Below, piece after piece: positions 7,807-15,225 of a stretch of 30,328 nt of DNA (positions are counted from its first letter, which is position 1; every line of letters starts with the position of its first letter). The notes below the pieces were generated by a model. The model was not told the origin of the DNA. It did not search any database and worked only from the letters and a program-made list of their open reading frames with translations. A program made the position numbers and the translations under genes. This DNA comes from Deinococcus alpinitundrae. GTDB taxonomy: Bacteria > Deinococcota > Deinococci > Deinococcales > Deinococcaceae. Location of the stretch: assembly GCF_009982895.1 (NCBI RefSeq), contig NZ_WXZL01000032.1, positions 1 to 30,328 of the forward strand. Direction: 5' to 3'.

Positions 7807-8776
7807 ATGACGATGGCAATGGTGACTTGTTGTCTGGCACCCACCGTGGCACTAGGTCCGGGTGCCGTTCAGGCCAGGAGCGAGGAAGTCTCGCTGAGCG
7901 TGCCCGGCGCAGAGCTGCATGCGACCCTGACCATCCCGGACGGCGTGGGCGTGAGCTGTCCGCCGGTGCTGCTGATACTGGCGGGCAGTGGCCCGACTGA
8001 CCGCGACGGCAACAGTCCACTCGGCGTTCACAGCAACGTCTACCGCAAGCTCGCCTCTGCATTGGAGGGAGCGGGATATGCCGCCCTGCGCCCGGACAAG
8101 CGCTTGATCGGTGAGAGCACCGTCAGCGATCCGCGAGAAGATGTGCTGACTTTCGACACCTACATTCAGGACGCTGAAGCCTGGCTCCGCTGGCTGGGTG
8201 AACGAACCGATCTGGCGCAGGTGGGCATCATTGGCCACAGCGAGGGGGCCCTGATCGGCCTCGGGGCCGCCCTTGGCACACCAGTGAGCGCTTATGTCTG
8301 CCTGGCTGGGGCAGGCGAGAACATCACGAGTCTCATCACCCGCCAGCTTCACGCAAACACCGCCACCCCAGTTCTGCTGCTTCAGGAAGCTGAACGGATC
8401 ATGGTCTCGCTGCGGGCAGGTCAAACGGTAGCCGCCGTCAGCCCGGAGCTGATGGGCCTGTTCCGGCCCAGCGTGCAGCCCTACATGATCTCCTGGATGA
8501 GGCTCGACCCCCCGGCTATGCTGAGTCGCCTGAACGTGCCCGCCCTGATCGTGCAGGGTGACCGGGACGTGCAGGTTTACGGTGCAGGACGCCCAGAACC
8601 TGGCAGCGGCCCAGCCGAAGGCCCAGCTGAGCGTCATCGCGGGCATGAACCACATTTTGGTGGACGCGCCCGCCGCGCTGCCTGAGAACCTGGCGACCTA
8701 CGCCCAGCCGGAGTTGCCCCTCAACACCGAATTGGTTCAGACCCTGACGCATTTTCTGGACCGGGTGATGAAGTGA
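7807..8776 (+). pseudogene. Exported alpha/beta hydrolase with a +1 frameshift before the catalytic His
   Basis: The ATG at 7807 follows a strong AGAGGAGG site at 7793-7800. The N-terminus MTMAMVTCCLAPTVALGPG is a probable signal peptide ending at AVQA. The oxyanion region LAGSGPTDRDGNS, the nucleophile elbow GHSEGA (Ser) and the acid in IVQGDRDVQV are in one frame; the remainder, with the catalytic His in AGMNHILVD, is in the next frame and ends at TGA 8774-8776. One extra T in the T-run 8576-8578 explains it. The repaired protein is ~323 residues and resembles secreted esterases/acyl hydrolases of the alpha/beta superfamily. As read, the enzyme lacks its His and should be inactive. The upstream flavodoxin frame runs into it without a stop. 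Confidence 0.75.
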
Positions 8777-8879
8777 AGGCGTCCCACATCGGCGGTATCT
8801 CCAGTTTGTCCGCGGCCCTTCACTTGAGGCAGCAGTCATGCCACGGCAGCTTTTAGGAGAATTCGGGGCGCACCAGAAC

Positions 8880-8912
8880 GGTAATGAAGTGGTAACGGCT
8901 TCCTTCTAAGCT
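8880..8912 (+). promoter_or_regulatory. GGTAA-N6-GGTAA direct-repeat operator with -10, upstream of the DUF4342 gene
   Basis: GGTAA at 8880-8884 and again at 8891-8895, 11 bp start to start, then 11 nt, then TAAGCT (8907-8912) as a -10. The same arrangement occurs before the lipase and CBS genes. An 11-bp direct repeat replacing the -35 is typical of OmpR/PhoB-type activators; the regulator is not in this window. Confidence 0.55.
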
Positions 8913-8961
8913 CGTACCCATCAAGAATATTGAGCGGACGCCTGCTCGAAAGGAAGGTGCT

Positions 8962-9321
8962 ATGAACGTTCAGAACAAGACGACTGTCTCAGAAGCTGCG
9001 GCCATCCCTACAGACTCCACCTTTGTGGAAGAGCTCCAGATGAGTGGCGCAGATCTCGTCGGGCAACTTCGTGAACTGATGAAGGAAGGCAGTGCCCGCC
9101 GCGTGACGGTGCTGAATGAACACGGCGATGAGCTGATGAGTATTTCGCTGACCCTCGGCGCGGTGGCGGGCGGGCTGGTGGCCCTCTCGGTCCCTGCGCT
9201 GGCTGCCGTGGGTGCCCTGGCCGCCCTGGCGACCCACGTGAAGGTGATCGTGACCCGTGACGGCCCTGCCCAGGAACCGGTAGAGGGAGCGCTTCCGGAA
9301 CAGGTCGCCATGACCCCGTGA
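8962..9321 (+). CDS. DUF4342 domain protein
   Basis: The protein has 119 residues. After a ~22-residue polar lead, the domain runs from VEELQMSGADLVGQLRELMKEG through ARRVTVLNEHGDELMSISLTLG and a hydrophobic hairpin AVAGGLVALSVPALAAVGALAALATHV to VKVIVTRDG: the standard DUF4342 layout (short helix, two strands 'RR-V-x-N-E-x-G', a hydrophobic segment, final strand). Function is unknown; the family is small and membrane-associated or membrane-anchoring by appearance. AAAGGAAGG precedes the ATG. It is the first gene behind the GGTAA operator, and its stop overlaps the GTG of the nitroreductase gene, so both should be co-regulated. Confidence 0.85.
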   Translation: MNVQNKTTVSEAAAIPTDSTFVEELQMSGADLVGQLRELMKEGSARRVTVLNEHGDELMSISLTLGAVAGGLVALSVPALAAVGALAALATHVKVIVTRDGPAQEPVEGALPEQVAMTP

Positions 9322-10430
9322 ACCGCCCTGCGCCGAACCCGAATCGCCGTCAGGCCCTCAAGATTCTGGGTCTGGTGGGGGCCGGGGTCGTCGTTGCTTC
9401 TGGTGGGTACGCTCTCTACGAGTACCAGCCGTGGGCCAGTGACGCAGCGGACCGAACGCCTCCCTCGCAAGGTGCGGCGGGTCTGACGCCACTGCGTGAA
9501 CTCGTGTGGTATGCCTCGCTGGCCGCCAGTGGACACAATACTCAGCCCTGGAAGTTCGCCCTTTTGCAAAACGCCGTCGAGATTCATCCCGATCTGACGC
9601 GGCATCTGGCGGCGGTTGACCCTGATGACCGCGAACTCTGGATCAGCCTGGGGTGTGCCCTGGAGAACCTGCTGGTGGCTGCCCGTGCCGGGGGCTACGC
9701 CGTAGAGGTGACCTATCCGGTGATAGATGACGTGATTCGCGTCCGGCTGACGAGGGACACGGCTCAGATCACGCCCCACTTCGCGGCGATCCTGACCCGT
9801 CAGAACACCCGCTCCGTCTACGATGGGCGGTCCGTACAGAGCGCTCACCTGGAGAAGCTGCGGACGGTAGCGTTGGAACCAGGCGTGAGTCTGCATTTCA
9901 GCTCAAAGAGAGCAGACGTGGAGACGGTCATCGAGTACGTCAACCAGGGCAACCTGAAGCAGTATGCCGACCAGGCGTACCTGAAGGAACTCGTGTACTG
10001 GCTGCGCTTTGACAAGCGGGAAGCCCTGGCCACGCTCGACGGGCTCTACACCCGTAGCTCCGGCAACCCGGTGGTGCCGCGCTGGCTGGGAGCGCGCTTC
10101 GTGATTGGCCTGAAGCCGCAGGTACAGGCCGACGCTGACGCCGCGAAGCTTCGAAGCTCTGCGGGCACAGTGGTCATCGCTTCCACCTCAGACGATAAAG
10201 CCTCCTGGGTGCGGGTCGGACAGGTCTACGAACGCCTCGCTCTGGAGATGACGGCGTTGAACCTCAAGCTGGCGTTCCTGAACCAGCCTATGGAGGTGCC
10301 AGGTGTTCGCAGGCAGTTCGGGGGTGCCCTGAATCTGGGCCAAGCGTTGCCGCAATTGCTCGTTCGTTACGGCCACGCCGACCCGATGCCGCGCTCACTG
10401 CGCCGCCCGGTGGAGCAGGTCCTCCTGTGA
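9318..10430 (+). CDS. Acg-family FMN-binding nitroreductase-like protein, Tat-exported
   Basis: 370 residues from GTG 9318 (GTGA overlap with the previous stop). The N-terminus has a twin-arginine-like signal, NRRQALKILG, followed by a hydrophobic stretch GLVGAGVVVASGGYAL. The nitroreductase fold follows: WYASLAASGHNTQPWKF (the S/G-x-x-N-x-Q-P-W FMN-binding motif near residue 70), RELWISLGCALENLLVAARAGG, and LTRQNTRSVYDGR. This order matches the Acg family (Mycobacterium Rv2032/Rv3131 type), which binds FMN but is often without classical nitroreductase activity. Such genes are induced in hypoxic dormancy in mycobacteria. A SHOCT gene and a WS/DGAT gene follow on the same strand, recalling the Rv3131/tgs1 neighbourhood. 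Confidence 0.87.
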   Translation: MNRPAPNPNRRQALKILGLVGAGVVVASGGYALYEYQPWASDAADRTPPSQGAAGLTPLRELVWYASLAASGHNTQPWKFALLQNAVEIHPDLTRHLAAVDPDDRELWISLGCALENLLVAARAGGYAVEVTYPVIDDVIRVRLTRDTAQITPHFAAILTRQNTRSVYDGRSVQSAHLEKLRTVALEPGVSLHFSSKRADVETVIEYVNQGNLKQYADQAYLKELVYWLRFDKREALATLDGLYTRSSGNPVVPRWLGARFVIGLKPQVQADADAAKLRSSAGTVVIASTSDDKASWVRVGQVYERLALEMTALNLKLAFLNQPMEVPGVRRQFGGALNLGQALPQLLVRYGHADPMPRSLRRPVEQVLL

Positions 10431-10590
10431 AACCACACTGGCACGGAGACCCTGAGGCTGAACACTCCATGACCACACTCAACCGTCACGCCATACCTGG
10501 TCGTGCCAGGTCAACTGAGGCACAAACACAAACGGACCAGGCTGGCTGTGGATTCGGCAAGGTACCCACCCAAAGACGACGGAGGGGGCC

Positions 10591-10824
10591 ATGATGTGGA
10601 ATGCAGTTCAACTCAGCTGGTTCTGGCCACTGTGCGTGGTGACCGGACTGGTCTTACTCAGTGGGGGCATCGTGTTGCTTTCACGCTGGCTCTCCAACGC
10701 TCTGGACCGCGACCGGAGCGCCCGTCTGCCGACGCGCGCCCTGGAACTGGCCCGCGAGCGTCTGGCCAAGGGAGAACTCACTCCCGAGGAGTTTGAGATC
10801 CTGTGCCGGACCTTGACCTCGTGA
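10591..10824 (+). CDS. SHOCT domain small membrane protein
   Basis: The protein has 77 residues: one N-terminal transmembrane helix (FWPLCVVTGLVLLSGGIVLL, about residues 11-31), a basic linker, and a C-terminal SHOCT motif ALELARERLAKGELTPEEF followed by ILCRTL. SHOCT is a short helical oligomerisation module usually at the C-terminus of bacterial membrane proteins. GGAGGGGG at 10580-10587 is the ribosome-binding site; tandem ATGs at 10588 and 10591 are both possible starts. Its stop overlaps the likely GTG start of the acyltransferase gene (GTGA at 10821-10824), so the two are translated together. Confidence 0.82.
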   Translation: MMWNAVQLSWFWPLCVVTGLVLLSGGIVLLSRWLSNALDRDRSARLPTRALELARERLAKGELTPEEFEILCRTLTS

Positions 10825-12269
10825 GCACTGCCCGGCAAAGACCTGTCCTGGCCTGGTACCGCTGGCTGCGGCGTCTGGAAACGGTGCCGCACACCACTGT
10901 GGTCTTTCTCGAGAAGGTCCTCCAGGCTGGCCAGGCGCTGCACCAGGCCGCAGCAGCAACCCTTCCTATCGACCGGATCAGCGCGGATGACATGATGTCG
11001 CTCGTGCCGGGCAGCCGGACGCCACCGATGGTGGGGGCGATTCTGTTCCTGGGCGGCGACGTGGAGCCGGCGCAATTGCTGGCCGTGATCCGTAGTCGGC
11101 TACCGGCGGTCCCACGCCTGCGACAGCGGCTGGTGCGTCTGCCCCTCGGCTGGGGTCGACCGATCTGGGTCGACGACCCCGACTTCAGACTCGCCGATCA
11201 TGTGTCCGTGGTTGAGTGCCCGGCACCCGGAGGCCGGGAGGCCGTGCTGGAAGTGGCGGGCCGGGTATTCACGGCAGCCCTCCCGCCAGACCGGCCACTG
11301 TGGGCCGCCACCCTGGTGACGGCGGTGGGCAATGGCCAGAGCGCCCTGATCTTCGGCGTGCACCACGTGCTGGCCGATGGCCTGGGTGGCCTGGCACTGC
11401 TGGCTGGGCTCGCTGAAGGCCTGTCCGGGACGCCCGAGGGGTTCTTCCCCCGCCCGGCACCCACCCGTGCCCAGCTCATCGCCGACGCGGCCAGGGTTGG
11501 GATTCGTGCGGTTGGACGCCTCCCGGCAGTGCTGGCTGGCGCAGTTCAGAGCATCAAGCTGTTCGGTCCAGCCCTCCGCACGCGCCTGGCTCCCTCGTCG
11601 CTTAACCAGCCCACCGGTAGTCGTCGGCGCTTCGCCACCGTCGAGTGCGACATGAACCGCATGCGCGAGGTGGCCCACCGCCGGGGTGCAACGATCAACG
11701 ACGTGGTGCTCAGCGCGGTTGTCGGGGCGCTCCGCAGTTTGCTGGCCGGACGTGGGGAGGTGACAGACAGCTTCGTCTTGTCGGTACCAGTCTCGTTCCG
11801 GCCTCACACGCGCGCACAGACCCTGGGAAACCAGAGCGCCGTCGTGCCGGTTCACCTGCCTGCCACGGGTGCGCCGCTCGACCGGCTCGAGACGGTGGCC
11901 CAACTGACGCGCGCGGCCAAGCTTGCTGCGCCGGGTGCCTCGAACGCGCTGCTCCGACCGGTCTTCCAGCTGCTCTCCCAGTTGGGGCTCTACCAGCGGT
12001 TCATCGACCATCAACGCCTGATCCATACGTTCGTGACCAATCTAGCCGGGCCGCAGCTTCCCTTCCATCTGGGCGGCCATCCCATCCTGAAGGTCATTCC
12101 GCTGGCGACAGCCAGCGGGAACGTCACCGTCTCGTTCGCGGTGCTCTCCTACGTGGGGACCCTGACCATCACCCTGATTGCCGATCCCGAGACCTGCCCA
12201 GACCTCGGTGACTTGCAAGACGGTTTGCAGCGCGAACTGGAAGCGGTCACCGGGGCCAGCGGGCTCTGA
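10821..12269 (+). CDS. WS/DGAT acyltransferase (wax ester synthase / diacylglycerol acyltransferase family)
   Basis: About 482 residues from GTG 10821 (overlapping the SHOCT stop); an upstream in-frame GTG at 10803 is possible. After a ~50-residue extension the family core begins IDRISADDMMSL. Key motifs: RPLWAATLV, the catalytic HHVLADG (HHxxxDG) in FGVHHVLADGLGG, NDVVLSAVVGALRS, LGNQSAVVPVHLP, and the C-terminal WSD domain FVTNLAGPQLPFHLGG. These enzymes esterify acyl-CoA to a fatty alcohol or diacylglycerol to make storage lipid; the mycobacterial Tgs1 of the DosR regulon belongs here. The N-terminal extension is unusual for the family and could be a membrane-associating segment. A lipase gene converges from the other side, so synthesis and turnover of lipid may be paired. 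Confidence 0.9.
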   Translation: MSTARQRPVLAWYRWLRRLETVPHTTVVFLEKVLQAGQALHQAAAATLPIDRISADDMMSLVPGSRTPPMVGAILFLGGDVEPAQLLAVIRSRLPAVPRLRQRLVRLPLGWGRPIWVDDPDFRLADHVSVVECPAPGGREAVLEVAGRVFTAALPPDRPLWAATLVTAVGNGQSALIFGVHHVLADGLGGLALLAGLAEGLSGTPEGFFPRPAPTRAQLIADAARVGIRAVGRLPAVLAGAVQSIKLFGPALRTRLAPSSLNQPTGSRRRFATVECDMNRMREVAHRRGATINDVVLSAVVGALRSLLAGRGEVTDSFVLSVPVSFRPHTRAQTLGNQSAVVPVHLPATGAPLDRLETVAQLTRAAKLAAPGASNALLRPVFQLLSQLGLYQRFIDHQRLIHTFVTNLAGPQLPFHLGGHPILKVIPLATASGNVTVSFAVLSYVGTLTITLIADPETCPDLGDLQDGLQRELEAVTGASGL

Positions 12270-12284
12270 ACCTTCCGGCCAGCC

Positions 12285-12410
12285 GCTGCTGACCAGTGAT
12301 GGACACAGACCACCGAGTGTTGTCCAGGAGCTGTGTCCGAACCGCTGAAGAGCGAACTTGACGGTCCTGTGGGCCAGGGAGGTCTGGATGATCCTGCACT
12401 GGTCAGCAGC
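12285..12410. repeat. Nested inverted repeats between convergent acyltransferase and lipase genes
   Basis: An exact 14-bp inverted repeat (GCTGCTGACCAGTG at 12285-12298, complement at 12397-12410) encloses a second one (GGACACAG 12301-12308 with CTGTGTCC 12331-12338). It could form a long cruciform or RNA stem in either direction, be a shared terminator region, or be a small MITE-like insertion. No target duplication is evident. Confidence 0.5.
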
Positions 12411-12434
12411 ATGGAGCATGGACAGCCCTGGGCT

Positions 12435-13325
12435 TCAGAACCCTGGGATGGCATTGGGCAAGTCGGGCCACCGGGCATGGAGATGGGCGGCCAGATGCGA
12501 ATAAATCTGACCGTGGTTGGTGGCGTACCGCACCGGAGGCACCCCAGGCGACCGGGGGAGCCACAGATGTTCGCCGACGACAGCGGCGTGCAGCCAACCG
12601 GTCCCCAGGGAAGGAATGGGATCACCGGCCAGCGAGTAACTTCGGATCAGTTGGATGACGGCGGCTGGATCGGACAGTCGCCCGGTGTTCTCCATGACGT
12701 CCAGCACACCATGGCCCAGCGCCGTGGGGCTGAAAGCCAGGACCGAGAGATTGTTCATCAGTCCGGCGTACTGGGCCAGCCCGCCCCCGAGCGAATGCCC
12801 GGTCAGGGTCAGCGGCCGGCCTTCCCGCGACAGTTCGTGGTGCAGCAGCAGGGTGAGCCGGTCCGCCCAGCGGTAGAGCCTGGGTACGCCTCCCACCACG
12901 TTCAGCAGCCCGGCACCCAGTTGTTGCGCCTCGGCGAGCAGGCTGTGCAGTTGACCGGCACCGTCGCTGGAGTTAAGGCCCCCCAGTATCAGGGTCACCT
13001 GGCCGTGCGCGGCCTGATAGGCCGCGAAGGCCAGCCCGCTGGGAACGTGCAAGTAGCCGTTCTTTCCAGGTTGATGCCGCACGTCGCCCAGCTGCCGCGC
13101 CACCCGTTCCAGGTCCAGGAAGTGCCCACCGTAGGCACGGAGCGCCCACTTGGGTTCCGGCATGACCCAGTCGTGCCGTTCCCAGGCCGGGTACAGGCTG
13201 AGCGCGGCGGCGCAGCGGCTCAGGACCGTCTTGGCCTGGGGTTCGGTCAGGGCCAGCAGGCGCTCCAGGGCCGCCTGACCGGTGGAGACTGCACAGTAAG
13301 CGGGCAGATCCGCAGTCAACTCCAT
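12435..13325 (-). CDS. Class 3 lipase-like protein (alpha/beta hydrolase)
   Basis: 296 residues from ATG 13325. The N-terminal ~60 residues (ALERLLALTEPQAKTVLSRC, SLYPAWERHDWVMPEPKW) form a helical cap; the core follows with an NGYLHVPSGLAFAAYQAAHGQVTL region and the nucleophile elbow LTLTGHSLGGGLAQYAGL (GHSLGG, Ser near residue 176), then an acid in YSLAGDPIPS and a late His (NHGQIYSHLAAH). This is the fungal-lipase-like (PF01764) pattern without an obvious signal peptide. The likely promoter places the mRNA start about at the ATG, making it leaderless. A truncated near-copy of its N-terminus lies at 15210-15386. It converges on the acyltransferase gene and may degrade the lipid made there (inference). 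Confidence 0.85.
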   Translation of the reverse strand: MELTADLPAYCAVSTGQAALERLLALTEPQAKTVLSRCAAALSLYPAWERHDWVMPEPKWALRAYGGHFLDLERVARQLGDVRHQPGKNGYLHVPSGLAFAAYQAAHGQVTLILGGLNSSDGAGQLHSLLAEAQQLGAGLLNVVGGVPRLYRWADRLTLLLHHELSREGRPLTLTGHSLGGGLAQYAGLMNNLSVLAFSPTALGHGVLDVMENTGRLSDPAAVIQLIRSYSLAGDPIPSLGTGWLHAAVVGEHLWLPRSPGVPPVRYATNHGQIYSHLAAHLHARWPDLPNAIPGF

Positions 13326-13333
13326 TGGGCTCC

Positions 13334-13366
13334 AGGCTGCCTCGGCACTATTACCGGACCGTTACC
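13334..13366 (-). promoter_or_regulatory. GGTAA-N6-GGTAA operator and -10 for the lipase gene
   Basis: On the minus strand GGTAA lies at 13366-13362 and 13355-13351 (11-bp repeat), then 11 nt, then CAGCCT (13339-13334), then 8 nt, then the ATG at 13325. Same geometry as the boxes at 8880 and 15225. The 8-nt gap implies a leaderless transcript. Confidence 0.55.
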
Positions 13367-13380
13367 GGCCCGAAGGGGGC

Positions 13381-13479
13381 TTCGGCACGACTGCCCTGAG
13401 CTGGAATGACTGGCTGGCGTGCGTGGCCGTGGCCTTACCGGTGCTGTGGCTTCGCGAGCTGACGAAGCTGGTCAAGTAG
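13381..13479 (+). pseudogene. C-terminal stub of a P-type cation-transporting ATPase
   Basis: The plus frame 13381-13479 reads FGTTALSWNDWLACVAVALP, then VLWLRELTKLVK and TAG. This is the usual end of bacterial Ca2+/cation P-type ATPases: a 'phi-F-x-T-x-x-L-x-x-x-x-W' loop, last membrane helix, then L-x-E-L-x-K. Only 32 codons remain, directly after the lipase promoter; the ~850 upstream codons are gone. It marks a deletion joint. A small perfect hairpin (CCGAAG/CTTCGG, 13370-13385) lies at the junction. Confidence 0.55.
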
Positions 13480-13577
13480 AGCCGGACGCGGGGAGCTTCT
13501 GTCGTTCGTCAGGGAGGGTGAGCAGGATGCGTTCAAACATCTTTTCTCACCCCCTCCTGGTGTTGCCCACGCTTCGA

Positions 13578-14345
13578 CTACTGCGCGGTGTACCCGCCGT
13601 CCACCACGACCTCGGCCCCAGTCATAAAGGATGCGTCGTCGGAGGCCAGGAAGGCGATGACGGCGGCAACCTCCTCGCTGCGGCCCAGGCGGCCGACTGG
13701 GTGCAGGGCAACGATTCCGGCGAGCATCTGATCGTGCTGCCCTGACCGGTCGGCATAGTCTTGCACCAGCGGCGTGTCGATGAAGCCCGGATGCACCGAA
13801 TTCACCCGGATCCCCAGTTTCGCGACCTGGAGGGCAGTCGCCTTGGTCAGCAGCCGTACCGCTCCCTTGCTGGCCTGGTAGGCCGCCGCGTCCGCCGACC
13901 CGACCAGGCCGTAAATGCTGGAGATGTTCACGATCGCGCCGCCGCCGGTCGCCTTCATGCGGCGCAGGGCCTCGCGGGTACACAGGAACACCCCGTCGAG
14001 GTTCACGGCCAGCAGCGCACGCCAGTCGTCCAGAGCGATGTCCTCGATAGGGCCGCTCGGCCCACCCGTGCCCGCGTTGTTCACCAGTACGTCGATGCGC
14101 CCGTGGTGGGTCTCAATCTGCACGAAGACATCGCGTACGGCGGCCTCGTCCGCGACGTCGCAGGCGTAAGCTTCCGCAAATCCACCCGCCCCCATGAGCT
14201 GATCGGCGGCCGCCTGCGCTTCCTCATACTTGAGGTCCAGGATCATGACGGCTCCGCCCTCGGCCGCCATCCGGCGCGCGGTGGCCTCACCGATGCCCTT
14301 GGCACCGCCGGTGACGACACAAACCTTGTCCTTGAAACGGGTCAT
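13578..14345 (-). CDS. SDR family NAD(P)-dependent oxidoreductase
   Basis: 255 residues, the normal length for a classical short-chain dehydrogenase. Motifs in order: cofactor loop VVTGGAKGIGEATARR (TGxxxGIG, residues ~11-18), adenine-side ILDLKYEE with Asp after beta-2 (suggesting NAD preference), ACDVADEAAV, LVNNAGTGGP (NNAG ~88-91), catalytic Ser in NISSIYG (~140), Y-A-S-K-type AAYQASKGA (Tyr ~154, Lys ~158), and the end GAEVVVDGGYTAQ. AGGAGG seven bases before the ATG is a strong ribosome-binding site. The substrate is not predictable; 'glucose 1-dehydrogenase-like' is a common default name. It is transcribed alone, with no gene recognised in the 390 bases upstream. Confidence 0.9.
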   Translation of the reverse strand: MTRFKDKVCVVTGGAKGIGEATARRMAAEGGAVMILDLKYEEAQAAADQLMGAGGFAEAYACDVADEAAVRDVFVQIETHHGRIDVLVNNAGTGGPSGPIEDIALDDWRALLAVNLDGVFLCTREALRRMKATGGGAIVNISSIYGLVGSADAAAYQASKGAVRLLTKATALQVAKLGIRVNSVHPGFIDTPLVQDYADRSGQHDQMLAGIVALHPVGRLGRSEEVAAVIAFLASDDASFMTGAEVVVDGGYTAQ

Positions 14346-14737
14346 ACGCGTCCTCCTGCTCCGTCTGGAGCTGCTGAAACTGCAGGATGTGATTTCTTGA
14401 ACCGTCGGTGCCCAAGCCGCTCAGGAATCGCTCAGGGCAGGGGCCCGCCCGCAAGTGCCGACCGTGCGTCCGGCCCGGTGAGCGCACTGGATCAGGTCGG
14501 CTCAGGCGCGCTTGGCCGCCCCATGGGGTTTCGTCGAACAGCGCGGCGTCCTTCTCGGCCATGCGTGATCGCCGTGGGTGCCCTCAGCGAGAGGGGAACG
14601 GGGGGGCGGCTGGGGAGAGTGGTCATACGCGGGCTTCCTGAGAGACAGGTTGGGCCGCAACGCCCGCCTGACGGGGGTTAGCCCGCGCCTGCGCCATTAC
14701 TGCCGCGTCACGGGTCAGGACAGACGTTCCATCGGCG
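14346..14737. other. GC-rich stretch without a recognised gene
   Basis: About 390 bases between the SDR start and the CBS gene stop. Short minus-strand frames exist (one begins at an ATG near 14626, another at 14562, MAEKDAALFDETPWGG), but none is recognisable or has a ribosome-binding site. It should contain the SDR promoter; I cannot pick one out. It may be gene debris. Confidence 0.4.
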
Positions 14738-15184
14738 TCATTTCCAGAGCACGACCGGCGGTGCCTCGACCAGCGTTTTGAGCAGATCCCTGACGGTCAC
14801 GACCCCGACCAGCCGCTCCTGAGCGTCGATCACCGGTAAGCCGCGCACATCATGTTGCAGCATCAGGAAGGCGGCCCGCTCAATGGGCATGTCAGGCCGG
14901 ATCTGCTCGGTGGTGGGCACCGCGTACTCGCTGACCTGAGCATCGGGGGGTGCCGTGCCCAGGCGTGGATCGGAGGCCAGTAATAATCCCAGCAGCCGTT
15001 GACCGTCCACCACCGGCAAGCAGCGCAGGCCACTGGATTCCATCAGGAGCAGCGCCGGGCCGAGCGGCGTCTGCGCTTCTACCGAAATGATGGCGGTACT
15101 CATCTGTTCACGAACACGCACGAGGACTCCTTTTGGGTGGCGTCCGAACCCACTCAAGCTGGAGGACTGTCGGGCGCGACCCAT
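14738..15184 (-). CDS. CBS domain-pair protein
   Basis: The protein holds two CBS motifs and nothing else: the first AIISVEAQTPLGPALLLMES to GLRCLPVVDGQRLLGLLLASD, the second IRPDMPIERAAFLMLQHDVR to GLPVIDAQERLVGVVTVRDLL. Stand-alone CBS pairs sense adenine nucleotides or similar ligands; Hrp1 of the mycobacterial DosR set is of this type. Two starts are plausible: ATG 15184 (148 aa) lies 8 nt after a -10 element and would be leaderless, whereas GTG 15121 (127 aa) has AAAGGAG five bases upstream and starts right at the domain. Both could be used. The promoter carries the GGTAA repeat box. Confidence 0.85.
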   Translation of the reverse strand: MGRARQSSSLSGFGRHPKGVLVRVREQMSTAIISVEAQTPLGPALLLMESSGLRCLPVVDGQRLLGLLLASDPRLGTAPPDAQVSEYAVPTTEQIRPDMPIERAAFLMLQHDVRGLPVIDAQERLVGVVTVRDLLKTLVEAPPVVLWK

Positions 15185-15192
15185 CTGAGGGT

Positions 15193-15225
15193 AATGTCGG
15201 GTGACAGGCTTACCAGACCATTACC
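15193..15225 (-). promoter_or_regulatory. GGTAA-N6-GGTAA operator and -10 for the CBS gene
   Basis: Minus strand: GGTAA at 15225-15221 and 15214-15210, 11-nt gap, GACATT at 15198-15193, then 8 nt to ATG 15184. The spacings are identical to the lipase promoter in every element. Confidence 0.55.

Noticed and set aside
12333..13409. Plus-strand open frame of 358 codons opposite the lipase
   Set aside because: The minus-strand lipase has the GHSLGG elbow and a promoter; the plus frame is a shadow.
15190..15204. Plus-strand GGTAA...GGTGA next to the CBS operator as a divergent box
   Set aside because: Spacing is 10, not 11, the second half deviates, and no plus-strand gene follows.
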